From assembly GCF_021028955.1 (NCBI RefSeq), contig NZ_JAIWPE010000030.1:1-48819 (forward strand): a stretch of 48,819 nt of DNA, given 5' to 3'. The notes below the pieces were generated by a model. That model searched no databases and was not told the origin of the DNA. It was given only the letters and a program-made list of their open reading frames with translations. A program made the translations under genes and the position numbers. This document shows positions 23,338 to 30,975 of this stretch, piece by piece; positions within the stretch are counted from its first letter, which is position 1, and each line of letters opens with the position of its first letter. This DNA comes from Salipaludibacillus sp. CUR1. Its GTDB lineage: Bacteria; Bacillota; Bacilli; Bacillales; Salisediminibacteriaceae.

Positions 23338-24429
23338 GTGAAGTTAACGTACGCAAAGGAATCCCCGCCGGTGGAACGGGGAGACCATTACTTTTTTGAA
23401 ACAAAGAAAAAGATTTTCCAGCTGACGGTGCTTTTCCTTTGTCTGATCGGTACAATTGTTCTTTCTGTCAGGCTTGGAACAGTATCTATGACAGTGGCGG
23501 AACAGGCTTCAATGGTTTTGCAGCTGCTCACTGGTGAGGCCTTCAGCACAAACAGTTATATTGTTTTCCATATCCGGCTTCCGAGAATTGTAATGGCCAT
23601 TATAACTGGAATGGCGCTGGCCTGTGCCGGTGTCATTATGCAGGCTCTTTTACGTAATCCACTTGCCAGCCCATTCACATTGGGAGTTTCAAGTGGGGCT
23701 GCATTTGGCGCAGCACTTGCCATCGTCCTGGGCGCTGGTGTATTTGGCATAAATGTTGTCACTGGCGGACAGTGGCTTATTGCAGCAAATGCTTTTATAT
23801 TCGGCTGCCTGGCTGTATTTGCGGTTTATGGCATCGCTCAAATCAGGAAGGGCTCTACAACCGTGCTTCTTCTTGCTGGTGTCGCTATTGGCCAGTTATT
23901 CTCAGCCGGGGTGAGTGCGATTCAGTATTTCTCATCAAATGCTGCTCTAAAGGATCTCATTGTATGGCTTATGGGGGGATTTTGGGGAGCGGAATGGCAG
24001 GTTATTCAGTTTCTCCTTCCACTGACAGTTATTGTTTTCCTGTTCTTATGGAAGCTGTCATGGGATTTAAACACGCTGTCTTCCGGAGAAGAAGTGGCTT
24101 CTTCACTTGGTGTTAACGTCAGGAGGCTCAGGCTTACAGCCCTGGTTCTATCAACATTGCTTGCCTCTTCTACTATTGCATTTACCGGCATAATCGGATT
24201 TATCGGTTTGGTAGCGCCGCACATCAGCCGAATGATCATTGGCACTGACAATCGCTTTCTTCTTCCGTGCTCCTGCCTCATTGGTGCGATTCTCCTGCTG
24301 CTATCAGACACAGTGGCTCGTACAGTCCTGTCTCCTGTGGAAATTCCGGTAGGCATCATTACGTCGCTTCTTGGTGCTCCGTTTTTCATCTATCTGTTAT
24401 TGCGGAAACAAAAAGATTATTGGTCATAG
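23338..24429 (+). CDS. FecCD-family ABC transporter permease
   Basis: The 363-residue protein begins at a GTG 3 nt after the binding-protein gene. About ten membrane helices follow a cytosolic tail of 25 residues. RLPRIVMAIITGMALACAGV and MQALLRNPLASPFTLGVSSG-A are the classic FecCD/BtuC signature, and FIGLVAPHISRMI-GTDNR near the C-terminus is the conserved coupling region. One permease gene only, so the channel is a homodimer. Confidence 0.92.
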   Translation: MKLTYAKESPPVERGDHYFFETKKKIFQLTVLFLCLIGTIVLSVRLGTVSMTVAEQASMVLQLLTGEAFSTNSYIVFHIRLPRIVMAIITGMALACAGVIMQALLRNPLASPFTLGVSSGAAFGAALAIVLGAGVFGINVVTGGQWLIAANAFIFGCLAVFAVYGIAQIRKGSTTVLLLAGVAIGQLFSAGVSAIQYFSSNAALKDLIVWLMGGFWGAEWQVIQFLLPLTVIVFLFLWKLSWDLNTLSSGEEVASSLGVNVRRLRLTALVLSTLLASSTIAFTGIIGFIGLVAPHISRMIIGTDNRFLLPCSCLIGAILLLLSDTVARTVLSPVEIPVGIITSLLGAPFFIYLLLRKQKDYWS

Positions 24430-24444
24430 GAAGGAGAAAAACAG

Positions 24445-25251
24445 TTGTTTGAAGTTAAAGATCTTTCTTGCAGACGAAGCGGCAAAGATATTCTTTTAAA
24501 TGCGTCCGCTACTTTTTATGAAGGAGAGGTCACAGCCATCATCGGTCCTAATGGAGCAGGGAAAACGACGTTGCTAAAGTGTCTGGCGGGATTCTTAAAG
24601 CCCTCCCGGGGGGAAGTGATGTTAAACGGCAAGCCCCTGTCATCCATCTCTCTTAAAGACAGGGCACGGAAAATCAGTTTTGTCCCTCAAGCGACCAGCC
24701 CGGCTTTTCCTTTAACCGTATTTGAAATGGTAATGCATGGACGCCGGCCCTATGTAAATTGGGGCATCGGAAAGAAAGACCGTCGCATTGTAACTAATCT
24801 TTTGAAAAAGCTTCATATTGAAGAGCTTTCAGGGTGTTTTTTAGATGAAATCAGCGGGGGACAGAAGCAGAAGGCCGCCATTGCAAGAGCATTGGCTCAG
24901 CAAACCGAAGTGATCCTCCTTGACGAGCCGACGTCTGCACTTGATATCCGTTATGAGTATGAAGTTCTTCAGATCGGCAGGGACTTGGCAAAGAAGGAAG
25001 GACGTACGGTGATTATGGTGCTCCATGACCTGGAACTCGCAGCCCGATTTTCAGATCGAATCGTTCTCGTTGATAATGGAAGGATCTTTTGCCGGGGGAA
25101 GCCTGATGAAGTCATGACACAAGAGCATTTAAGAAAAGTGTATGAAGTAAACACAGTCATTGAACAAGGAACAGCAGGAATGAAGGTAACCGTAACTTCT
25201 CCTGTAAAACGAGGTGGTGAAATTAATGAGACAGTCATCGATAACAGCTGA
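24445..25251 (+). CDS. FecE-type ABC transporter ATPase
   Basis: The 268-residue protein starts at TTG 24445 behind AGGAAGGAG. Walker A GPNGAGKTT, Q-loop FVPQA, signature ISGGQKQKAAIARAL, Walker B VILLDEPTSALD and the H-loop histidine in VLHDLELAARF are all present. It energises the FecCD-like permease. Its last 26 bp overlap the next gene. Confidence 0.92.
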   Translation: MFEVKDLSCRRSGKDILLNASATFYEGEVTAIIGPNGAGKTTLLKCLAGFLKPSRGEVMLNGKPLSSISLKDRARKISFVPQATSPAFPLTVFEMVMHGRRPYVNWGIGKKDRRIVTNLLKKLHIEELSGCFLDEISGGQKQKAAIARALAQQTEVILLDEPTSALDIRYEYEVLQIGRDLAKKEGRTVIMVLHDLELAARFSDRIVLVDNGRIFCRGKPDEVMTQEHLRKVYEVNTVIEQGTAGMKVTVTSPVKRGGEINETVIDNS

Positions 25252-26083
25252 TTTAAATTTTGAAAAAAGGTGGCAGGAAGGGATTAAAGACTGGAATGGC
25301 AACATTCCGAAACGAATGACCGATGATCACTCGGAGGAGGCGTTCTGGGCAGAATTTCTGGAAAAGAAGACTGTTGGAGAAATAGATCCTTATTCTGCAC
25401 CGCTGCGTGAAGTGATTCTGTCTCTAATCAAGGAAAAAGATCGCGTGCTTGAAATCGGACCAGGCTGGGGGAATTATACCTTTTCACTGCTGAATAAGGT
25501 CAGCGAGCTGACGGTGGTAGATTCCTCAGAATCCGTTCTTCAATTTATTTCTAATATGGCAGGAGACAAGTCCCTTCAGACGGCACACGTAAAATGGGAG
25601 AACTTTAAAAGCAACGATTCATTTGATGTGGTGATCGGTATTAACTGCTTTTACCGGATGTTTGAAATTAAGAAAACTATTTTAAATATGGACAGGCATT
25701 CAAGCAGACTGTGTATTGCAGGAATGACAACCGGCCCCCTCGCGCCGCATTACTATGTTTTAGAAAACCAATATGGCTATAAGATTAAACACCCGAGGCG
25801 TGACTATATCCACTTTCTTCACCTTCTTTATGAATGCGGTATTTATGCAGACTGCAAATTAGTCCCGTTAATGAGAACAGCGAGCTATGATTCACTGAAG
25901 GATGCCGCTCAGGAAGAAAGCAGTAAGCTTTTGTCACAGGAGGTAGACCCTGATCATGTGATCCAGTCATTGAAGCCTTACCTTAAAAAGACCGGGCAAA
26001 AGTATGTGTACGAGCAGCCATTTTACGGCGCACTTATTACATGGAAGCCGGGGATGTCATCACAAATGGACTCAATGACATGA
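25226..26083 (+). CDS. Class I SAM-dependent methyltransferase (first of pair)
   Basis: The 285-residue protein starts at ATG 25226, placed by GAGGTGG at 25211-25217, and overlaps the ATPase gene by 26 bp. Motif I is RVLEIGPGWGNYTF (about 73-86), followed by ELTVVDSSESVLQFI (acidic loop binding the SAM ribose). The C-terminal part (HPRRDYIHFLHLLYECGIYA) is family-specific. The substrate is unknown. Translational coupling to the importer suggests it acts on the imported ligand or on a chelator made for the same metal. Confidence 0.85.
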   Translation: MRQSSITADLNFEKRWQEGIKDWNGNIPKRMTDDHSEEAFWAEFLEKKTVGEIDPYSAPLREVILSLIKEKDRVLEIGPGWGNYTFSLLNKVSELTVVDSSESVLQFISNMAGDKSLQTAHVKWENFKSNDSFDVVIGINCFYRMFEIKKTILNMDRHSSRLCIAGMTTGPLAPHYYVLENQYGYKIKHPRRDYIHFLHLLYECGIYADCKLVPLMRTASYDSLKDAAQEESSKLLSQEVDPDHVIQSLKPYLKKTGQKYVYEQPFYGALITWKPGMSSQMDSMT

Positions 26084-26823
26084 GTGCATGGTATGAGAGA
26101 CATTTCCAGGAAGATTATCTGACTATATATAAACAAAGAGACGAGCAGGCACAACAAGAGTTAAGTACGCTTCTTACCTACCTGCCAGATGTTAGGGGGA
26201 AGCGCGTCCTTGATCTTTGCTGCGGTTATGGCCGTCATTCGAGATTCCTGGCAGAACTTGGGGCCAGGGTTACGGGAGTTGATTTAAGTGCGGCTCTTCT
26301 TAAAGAAGCTCTTGTTCGGACCGTAAATGTACCAGTTCAATACATGAGATGTGATGTCAGAAAAGTCCCTATGCAGCGTGAAATGGATCTGGTGGTCAAC
26401 TTATTTACAAGTTTTGGTTACTTCAATACAGAAAGGGAAAACGAGGCTGTATTTAAAAGTGCGTTTAAAGCACTGAAACCAGGGGGCTTCTTTCTGTTTG
26501 ACTATTTGAACCCCGGATTTGTAAGAAATACCCTTGTGCCCTTTAGCAAGATAAAGGACGAAGACAAGGAAATCACCCAGTACCGGAAAATTGAAGATGG
26601 CAGTGTACACAAAACCATTATTATATCTAACCTGCGTACAGGTATGGAAAAACGGTATGAGGAGAAGGTGAAACTTTACAATATGGCAGCACTTAAAAAG
26701 ATGGTTGAGAGAAGCGGACTTGTTATTTTGCATACTTTCGGTGACTATACCGCCTGTCCTTTTCATGAGGAGAATACTCCAAGAACCATTTTCATTTGCC
26801 AAAAAGGAGATGTTGACGAATGA
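26080..26823 (+). CDS. Class I SAM-dependent methyltransferase (second of pair)
   Basis: The 247-residue protein starts at ATG 26080 in the ATGA overlap with the preceding stop. Motif I is KRVLDLCCGYGRHSRFLAEL, then VTGVDLS. The N-terminal MSAWYERHFQEDYL and the post-I/IV region DLVVNLFTSFGYF belong to the methyltransferase-25/11 type. It is unrelated in detail to the first methyltransferase, so the pair does not look like a recent duplication. It joins the [2Fe-2S] gene by another ATGA overlap. Confidence 0.85.
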   Translation: MSAWYERHFQEDYLTIYKQRDEQAQQELSTLLTYLPDVRGKRVLDLCCGYGRHSRFLAELGARVTGVDLSAALLKEALVRTVNVPVQYMRCDVRKVPMQREMDLVVNLFTSFGYFNTERENEAVFKSAFKALKPGGFFLFDYLNPGFVRNTLVPFSKIKDEDKEITQYRKIEDGSVHKTIIISNLRTGMEKRYEEKVKLYNMAALKKMVERSGLVILHTFGDYTACPFHEENTPRTIFICQKGDVDE

Positions 26824-27206
26824 CAACATGGGATTTATCACAAACAAAAAGTCATATTCTAATTTGTAATGGAGGCTCGTGTAAACGGCAAGGTGCAGAG
26901 GAACTAACCAATTCCCTAAGAGAAGAGATTAGCAGACGCCAGCTAAATACAGATATACACACAACAAAGAGCTATTGTAATGGACGTTGTCAAGATGCCT
27001 GTGTGGTCACTGTTTACCCCGAGGGCACCTGGTACAAAGATCTGTCTGAAAGCGACGTGAAGCCTTTTATTCAATCTCTGCACACAGGTCAAACATATGA
27101 GACAAAAGAAAGTTTACACTTTAACCAAGAGGGGTTTCAGCCAGTTAATGATACTATTGCTAAAGGTATGCCAAAGGATTTGGAACAAAAAAATTTTAAA
27201 AAGTAA
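26820..27206 (+). CDS. [2Fe-2S] thioredoxin-like ferredoxin
   Basis: The 128-residue protein starts in the ATGA overlap at 26820. Cysteines in ICNGGSCKRQG (C-x4-C) and SYCNGRCQDACVVTVYPEG (C-x3-C-x3-C) match the thioredoxin-fold [2Fe-2S] ferredoxins (NuoE-like or the CbiW type seen in cobalamin operons). It could donate electrons for reductive release of metal or for a modification step. An iron-sulfur protein in a zinc-repressed operon is unusual. Last gene before a strong terminator. Confidence 0.8.
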   Translation: MTTWDLSQTKSHILICNGGSCKRQGAEELTNSLREEISRRQLNTDIHTTKSYCNGRCQDACVVTVYPEGTWYKDLSESDVKPFIQSLHTGQTYETKESLHFNQEGFQPVNDTIAKGMPKDLEQKNFKK

Positions 27207-27263
27207 TGATTAAAACAGCGGATATCAGTTTCAGCACCTAGAAGTATTTTTAGAGGAGACCGT

Positions 27264-27310
27264 AAAACCGTCATTCTGATTATCTATGCAGAATGACGGT
27301 TTTTAATTTT
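27264..27310 (+). terminator. Strong terminator of the Zur-box operon
   Basis: AAAACCGTCATTCTG (27264-27278) and CAGAATGACGGTTTT (27289-27303) are perfect 15-bp complements with a 10-nt loop, followed by T-rich sequence. Confidence 0.92.
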
Positions 27311-27384
27311 TAATTAAGACATGGTTAAAGAGGTAATCAAAGATACAAATGAAGAAGGCAGCGGGGTTAGTCCTCCTGTGTTAA

Positions 27385-27395
27385 CCCCCCCCCCC
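27385..27395. repeat. Homopolymer tract C11
   Basis: Eleven C immediately downstream of the BmrA-like stop codon (27399-27397 on the minus strand). It lies outside coding sequence; its length is likely variable or error-prone. Confidence 0.8.
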
Positions 27396-27396
27396 A

Positions 27397-29130
27397 TCAC
27401 GTCAACTGCTGTTCGGCGAATTCCCGGTATAGCGCATGCGACTGGACGAGTTCTTTGTGAGAGCCCATTCCAGTAATGCGCCCTTTCTCTATGAACATAA
27501 TCTTATCGGCATTCACAATCGTCGATAGCCGATGGGCAATAACAAAGGTGGTTCGGCCTTCCATGAGCCGAGTTAAGGCTTGCTGGACGATGGCTTCCGA
27601 CTGGCTGTCGAGGCTCGCTGTCGCTTCGTCCATCATGAGCAGTTTCGGGTCTCTCAGAAAGGCCCGGGCAATGGCGATCCGCTGCTTCTGTCCTCCGGAA
27701 AGCTTGACGCCGCGCTCACCAACCTCTGTATCGAGGCCTTTCGGAAAGGACTTAATAAATTGTTCCGCATAAGCCATTCTCGCCACTTCCCACAGACGCT
27801 CGTCATCGATCGCCTCATCTTCCATCCCGTAGCATAAGTTTTCCCGTATCGTCCCTGCCATCATCGGACTGTCCTGCGACACGTAGCCGATTTGTTTTCG
27901 CCACGACGCGATCGACAGGTCTTTAATCGGTGTGTTTCCGATAAAAATCTCGCCGGAAGTCGGCTCATAAAAGCGTTCGAGCAAGCCGAACATCGTTGTT
28001 TTGCCGCCTCCGCTCGGTCCCGCAAAGGCCACCATCGTTCCCGGCTCCACATCAAAGGTCACATCCTTTAACACCGGCTCTTCATGACTGTAGCCAAACG
28101 ACACATCGCGCACATGCACAGGCTGGTTTGAGATGTCCATGTCTTTGCCTTCCTGACCGGGTTCCTCTGTCACGTCCAGGATGCTGATAATCCGTTCCGT
28201 GGCACCTTTCGCCTTTTGAAGCTGCGTGAAAAACATCGTAAACGATGTAATTGGAAAAACGATTTGGAACAGATAAAGTAAAAACGCGACGAGCGACCCG
28301 GTCGTCATCGTGCCTTCGGCCACCCGTATCCCGCCGTACCCAATAATGACGACGATCACGGCCATCACCACGAGATACATGAGCGGTGCAATCAACGCAA
28401 AAATGCGTCCTTCTCTTAACCCGTAGGAAAGCAGGCTGCCAATTCCGGATAACCCTTTATCCTGTTCCGCTTCTTCAGCGTTGGAGGCTTTCATTAAGCG
28501 GATTTCACTCAGTGTTTGCTGTACGCTTCCGGTAAACTTAGCTGTTTCATCCTGCAGGCCGCGGGAGATTTTGGACATCCGCCGGCCAAGAGGGATCATA
28601 AACAGCACAGTAATGGGCACTGAAATGAGCATTAACAGCGTCATTCTCCAGTCCATCACCAGGAGAATCGTGACAGCCCCGATAATCGTAATAATCCCGC
28701 TGATGAACTGTGGGAAATGCTGTGAAATTAAGTTTTTAACAATCCCCGTATCATTCACGACACGGCTGACCGTCTCGCCGCTCGTCTGTTTATCGTAAAA
28801 ATGGACAGGCAGCCGCAGCAGTTTGAACCACATTCTTTCACGCAGGCTGGCGACAATTTTTTGCCCGGTGTAAACAAGCGCATAGGTAGATATCCCGTCA
28901 GTGACGGCCTGCAAAATAAAAACTCCGATAATAATAGCAATAAGAACCGGATTTAACGCATCAACCGAAAACCCGTCGACCATCTCCCGTGTCAGAAGCG
29001 GGATCGTCAGACCCACCAGTGTCGTAACGAGACTCCCAACAAGCCCGATCGCCAACGCCAGTTTCGGAATGTTGGCCGATAAAATAAGAGAGAAAAACGG
29101 TTTAAGTGATGTCTGCTGTTCGTTCGTCAT
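27397..29130 (-). CDS. Multidrug ABC exporter, BmrA/LmrA-like half transporter
   Basis: The 577-residue protein has AAAGGAG upstream of its ATG. The N-terminal six-helix domain covers about 1-310, with VHFYDKQTSGETVSRVVNDT as the typical coupling-helix region. The C-terminal ATPase has Walker A GPSGGGKTT, the signature LSGGQKQRIAIARA, Walker B LLMMDEATASLD and the H-loop AHRLST. Length and sequence resemble Bacillus subtilis BmrA (about 589 aa). It should work as a homodimer exporting drugs or lipophilic compounds. A single gene with no adjacent regulator. Confidence 0.9.
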   Translation of the reverse strand: MTNEQQTSLKPFFSLILSANIPKLALAIGLVGSLVTTLVGLTIPLLTREMVDGFSVDALNPVLIAIIIGVFILQAVTDGISTYALVYTGQKIVASLRERMWFKLLRLPVHFYDKQTSGETVSRVVNDTGIVKNLISQHFPQFISGIITIIGAVTILLVMDWRMTLLMLISVPITVLFMIPLGRRMSKISRGLQDETAKFTGSVQQTLSEIRLMKASNAEEAEQDKGLSGIGSLLSYGLREGRIFALIAPLMYLVVMAVIVVIIGYGGIRVAEGTMTTGSLVAFLLYLFQIVFPITSFTMFFTQLQKAKGATERIISILDVTEEPGQEGKDMDISNQPVHVRDVSFGYSHEEPVLKDVTFDVEPGTMVAFAGPSGGGKTTMFGLLERFYEPTSGEIFIGNTPIKDLSIASWRKQIGYVSQDSPMMAGTIRENLCYGMEDEAIDDERLWEVARMAYAEQFIKSFPKGLDTEVGERGVKLSGGQKQRIAIARAFLRDPKLLMMDEATASLDSQSEAIVQQALTRLMEGRTTFVIAHRLSTIVNADKIMFIEKGRITGMGSHKELVQSHALYREFAEQQLT

Positions 29131-29835
29131 AAGCTGGCTCCTTTTATGTGACTAAGGCTTAAAGCGTCAGGAGGCGCCCCCCTTTTTTAAAGCCTTTTTA
29201 TAAAAAATATAGTTAATGTTCAATGTCATATGTCCTAACGCTACTATATACAAAAACAGGAAGGCGGTCTATTTTAAAGCATGCACGGATGTGGAAGGAT
29301 ACTTTCTTCACTTCCACTCCTTTTAAAATTTAGAATGAAGTTATTTAAAGCCGGTTAATGGGGGCGGGGGTATAAAAGCGAGGGTGAAACAGGGGGGGAG
29401 GTGACTATTTAGGCTGGCACTCATTTATCTAATGCGGCTAAATATATTTTATTAAATGCAGAAAACGATACATAAAAAAATCATTTAAGCCTAAAGAATT
29501 AGGATTATATAACTACTAAATGGGGTAAACAGTCTGTACATAGTAGTACTTTTATTGTAAACTTATTTTAGTGTCATTATTTTCCATAGTTAGTTGGCAA
29601 TTGGCTGAAAGAGAGTACAAAGGCTCTTTTTGCATAAGTTGTTATTTTAGAAGAAGGGGGGACTGTTATTTGCCAGACTCACTCTGCAGATGATTTAACG
29701 ATATAAACGGATGTCTCTTCCACAAGGTCAGCTTCGGGGCAGAGAAGCAAAATGAATTCTAACAGAGCCGCCGCAGCAGCGGTCCTTTAGAAAACAGCCA
29801 TTATAAAAAAACAATATATACGACGCGTTTTATCC
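29131..29835. other. Long gene-free region upstream of the c-di-GMP riboswitch
   Basis: About 700 bp. It contains the BmrA promoter region, purine-rich tracts (around 29360-29400) and a possible gene relic at 29711 (MSLPQGQLRGREAK then a stop). I see no convincing gene. A weak GAG/CTC hairpin with T-run sits at about 29613-29640. Confidence 0.35.
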
Positions 29836-29837
29836 TC

Positions 29838-29943
29838 CTCGATAAAGGCAAACCTGCTGAAAAGCAGGGGCGCAAAGTTACGGGTCTAATGAATTGTTTT
29901 TTAAAGAAATAATTCGATGACAGCCGGACTGCCTGGCAGGGTT
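29838..29943 (+). ncRNA. c-di-GMP-I (GEMM-I) riboswitch
   Basis: Conserved parts appear in order: AAAGGCAAACC (29844-29854), the stem CCTGCT-GAAA-AGCAGG with GNRA tetraloop (29853-29868), GGCGCAAAG (29869-29877), ACGGGTCTAAT (29880-29890) and the tetraloop-receptor arm CAGCCGGACTGCC (29921-29933). These match the known GEMM-I layout. The start codon of the SinI-like gene lies about 25-30 nt after the aptamer, with AAAGGGGG as its binding site. No T-run terminator lies between, so control may be translational. Confidence 0.85.
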
Positions 29944-29966
29944 AGGTTTGAAAGGGGGAAGCTGGG

Positions 29967-30092
29967 ATGCTGAAGGTTAATGAACCTTTAATTGAAGAAG
30001 AGTGGGTACAGTTAATTAATCGTGCGCGGGAGATGGGACTTTCACCAGAGGAAATCCGGGCTTTTTTGAAGGAGAACACGAAACAGAATTAA
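29967..30092 (+). CDS. SinI-like anti-repressor (41 aa)
   Basis: AAAGGGGGAAG lies upstream of the ATG. The reading begins MLKVNEPLIEEEWVQLINRA and continues REMGLSPEEIRAFLKENTKQN. The core E-E-W-V-x-L-x-x-x-A-x-x-x-x-(I/L)-S-P-E-E-I-R-x-(F/Y)-L matches Bacillus subtilis SinI, whose helices bind the biofilm repressor SinR. No sinR lies beside it, so its target must be encoded elsewhere. The riboswitch directly upstream makes it a candidate link from c-di-GMP to matrix/biofilm control. Confidence 0.85.
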   Translation: MLKVNEPLIEEEWVQLINRAREMGLSPEEIRAFLKENTKQN

Positions 30093-30108
30093 ATTGATGC
30101 AGGACGAG

Positions 30109-30144
30109 ACCCCGATGCTAAAACAACCCGGCACCGGGGTTTTT
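30109..30144 (+). terminator. Terminator of the sinI-like gene
   Basis: ACCCCG (30109-30114) pairs with CGGGGT (30135-30140) with additional TG/CA pairs inside, followed by TTTTT. Confidence 0.8.
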
Positions 30145-30277
30145 CTGTTGATCAGAAATAAATCCTCTCATCCTTTACTCCACTGGCCCAGATACACCTG
30201 CTAACACATTCAAGTTTACTATTTTGATGGTAAAATAGAAATTAAATATGAATGCGATAGAAAAGAAGGTGATTGCC

Positions 30278-30466
30278 GTGAGTATAAGGGAAACGATCGA
30301 CGTCGATTATGAGTGGAAAGGGACGACAAACACGTCCTTGCATGTGCTATACCAGGACGATGTCTGTTTATGCTACAACGATAGCAACGAACGCATCTCA
30401 ACCTGCAACAGAGACGAATTACTTACCTTCATTAAAGACTTACAAGAAGGGCAATACGCTAAATAA
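30278..30466 (+). CDS. Small hypothetical protein (62 aa)
   Basis: GTG start chosen for GAAGGTGAT 7 nt upstream; ATG 30248 is in frame but lacks a site. It is an acidic soluble protein with two cysteines in CLCYND and a third in STCNRDEL. No family is recognised. Confidence 0.55.
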   Translation: MSIRETIDVDYEWKGTTNTSLHVLYQDDVCLCYNDSNERISTCNRDELLTFIKDLQEGQYAK

Positions 30467-30581
30467 GGGTACCGGCAGGGCTGCCCTCCTGCTAAGGTTC
30501 AACCTGGAACATCCATCGTTTCCTACTAAGGGATAATAGTAATTTTTTTACCTGTTTTTATCGCATCCTTTTATTTGATTG

Positions 30582-30713
30582 AAGAACGAAAGGCGGCGAC
30601 TCCGATGGGATAAGCGCAGTCTGAAAATCCATTCTGACGATGCTTCGCTGAGTCAGAATTAGTTGAAGACAAGCCCCGCGCTTGTCCCCGTTTAGGGGGG
30701 AAAGCGACCGCCG
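30582..30713. repeat. Bacillaceae-type long palindromic repeat, copy C
   Basis: AAGAACGAAAGGCGGCGACT, GCGCAGTCTGAAAATCCAT (30614-30632), TTCTGACGATGCTTCGCTGA, AGTTGAAGACAAGCCCCGCG and AAAGCGACCGCC at the end. GGCGG(30592)/CCGCC(30709) form the outer arms. Shares its inner blocks with copy A at 6591 and 6636. Confidence 0.7.
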
Positions 30714-30759
30714 GTAGTGATGAGATCGTGAGATATCTTACTTTTCTTTAAAAAAGGCT

Positions 30760-30812
30760 GTTGAGAATATTTTCTCAACAACCTAAGACGGCTTAAAAGG
30801 AAGCCGTCTTTT
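30760..30812 (+). terminator. Tandem hairpins with T-run
   Basis: GTTGAGAA/TTCTCAAC (30760-30779) and AAGACGGCTT-AAAAGG-AAGCCGTCTT (30785-30810) with TTTTT after. The second is a strong Rho-independent terminator. Confidence 0.8.
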
Positions 30813-30886
30813 TCCATGCCCTCATTTACTCATTTATCTCAAATTTCCCCGAATAACAAGCAAACAACAAATTTATTTAAATCTGC

Positions 30887-30937
30887 TTGACATACCCCTT
30901 ATGGTATTTTATAATTCCATTATACCCATTAGGGTAT
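30887..30937 (+). promoter_or_regulatory. Consensus promoter with two CstR/CsoR-type operators
   Basis: TTGACA (30887-30892), 17 bp, TATAAT (30910-30915). Two palindromes ATACCCCTTATGGTAT (30892-30907, filling the spacer) and ATACCCATTAGGGTAT (30922-30937, just after the start point) match the TACCC-N4-GGGTA operators of CsoR-family repressors (copper-sensing CsoR or persulfide-sensing CstR). Confidence 0.8.
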
Positions 30938-30975
30938 ATAAAAATAAAAACACAAACATTTTTGGAGGGGTAACG

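Larger units (their letters stand above)
30467..30975. other. Intergenic region with repeat, terminator and promoter
   Basis: It contains palindromic repeat copy C (30582-30713), a double hairpin (30760-30812) and the promoter with two operators (30887-30937). No gene is seen. Confidence 0.5.

Noticed and set aside
24006-24389. 127-codon minus-strand frame inside the FecCD permease
   Set aside because: Shadow of a conserved membrane protein reading frame.
26401-26847. 148-codon minus-strand frame across the second methyltransferase
   Set aside because: It overlaps a gene with clear SAM-binding motifs; there is no independent start context or family signal.
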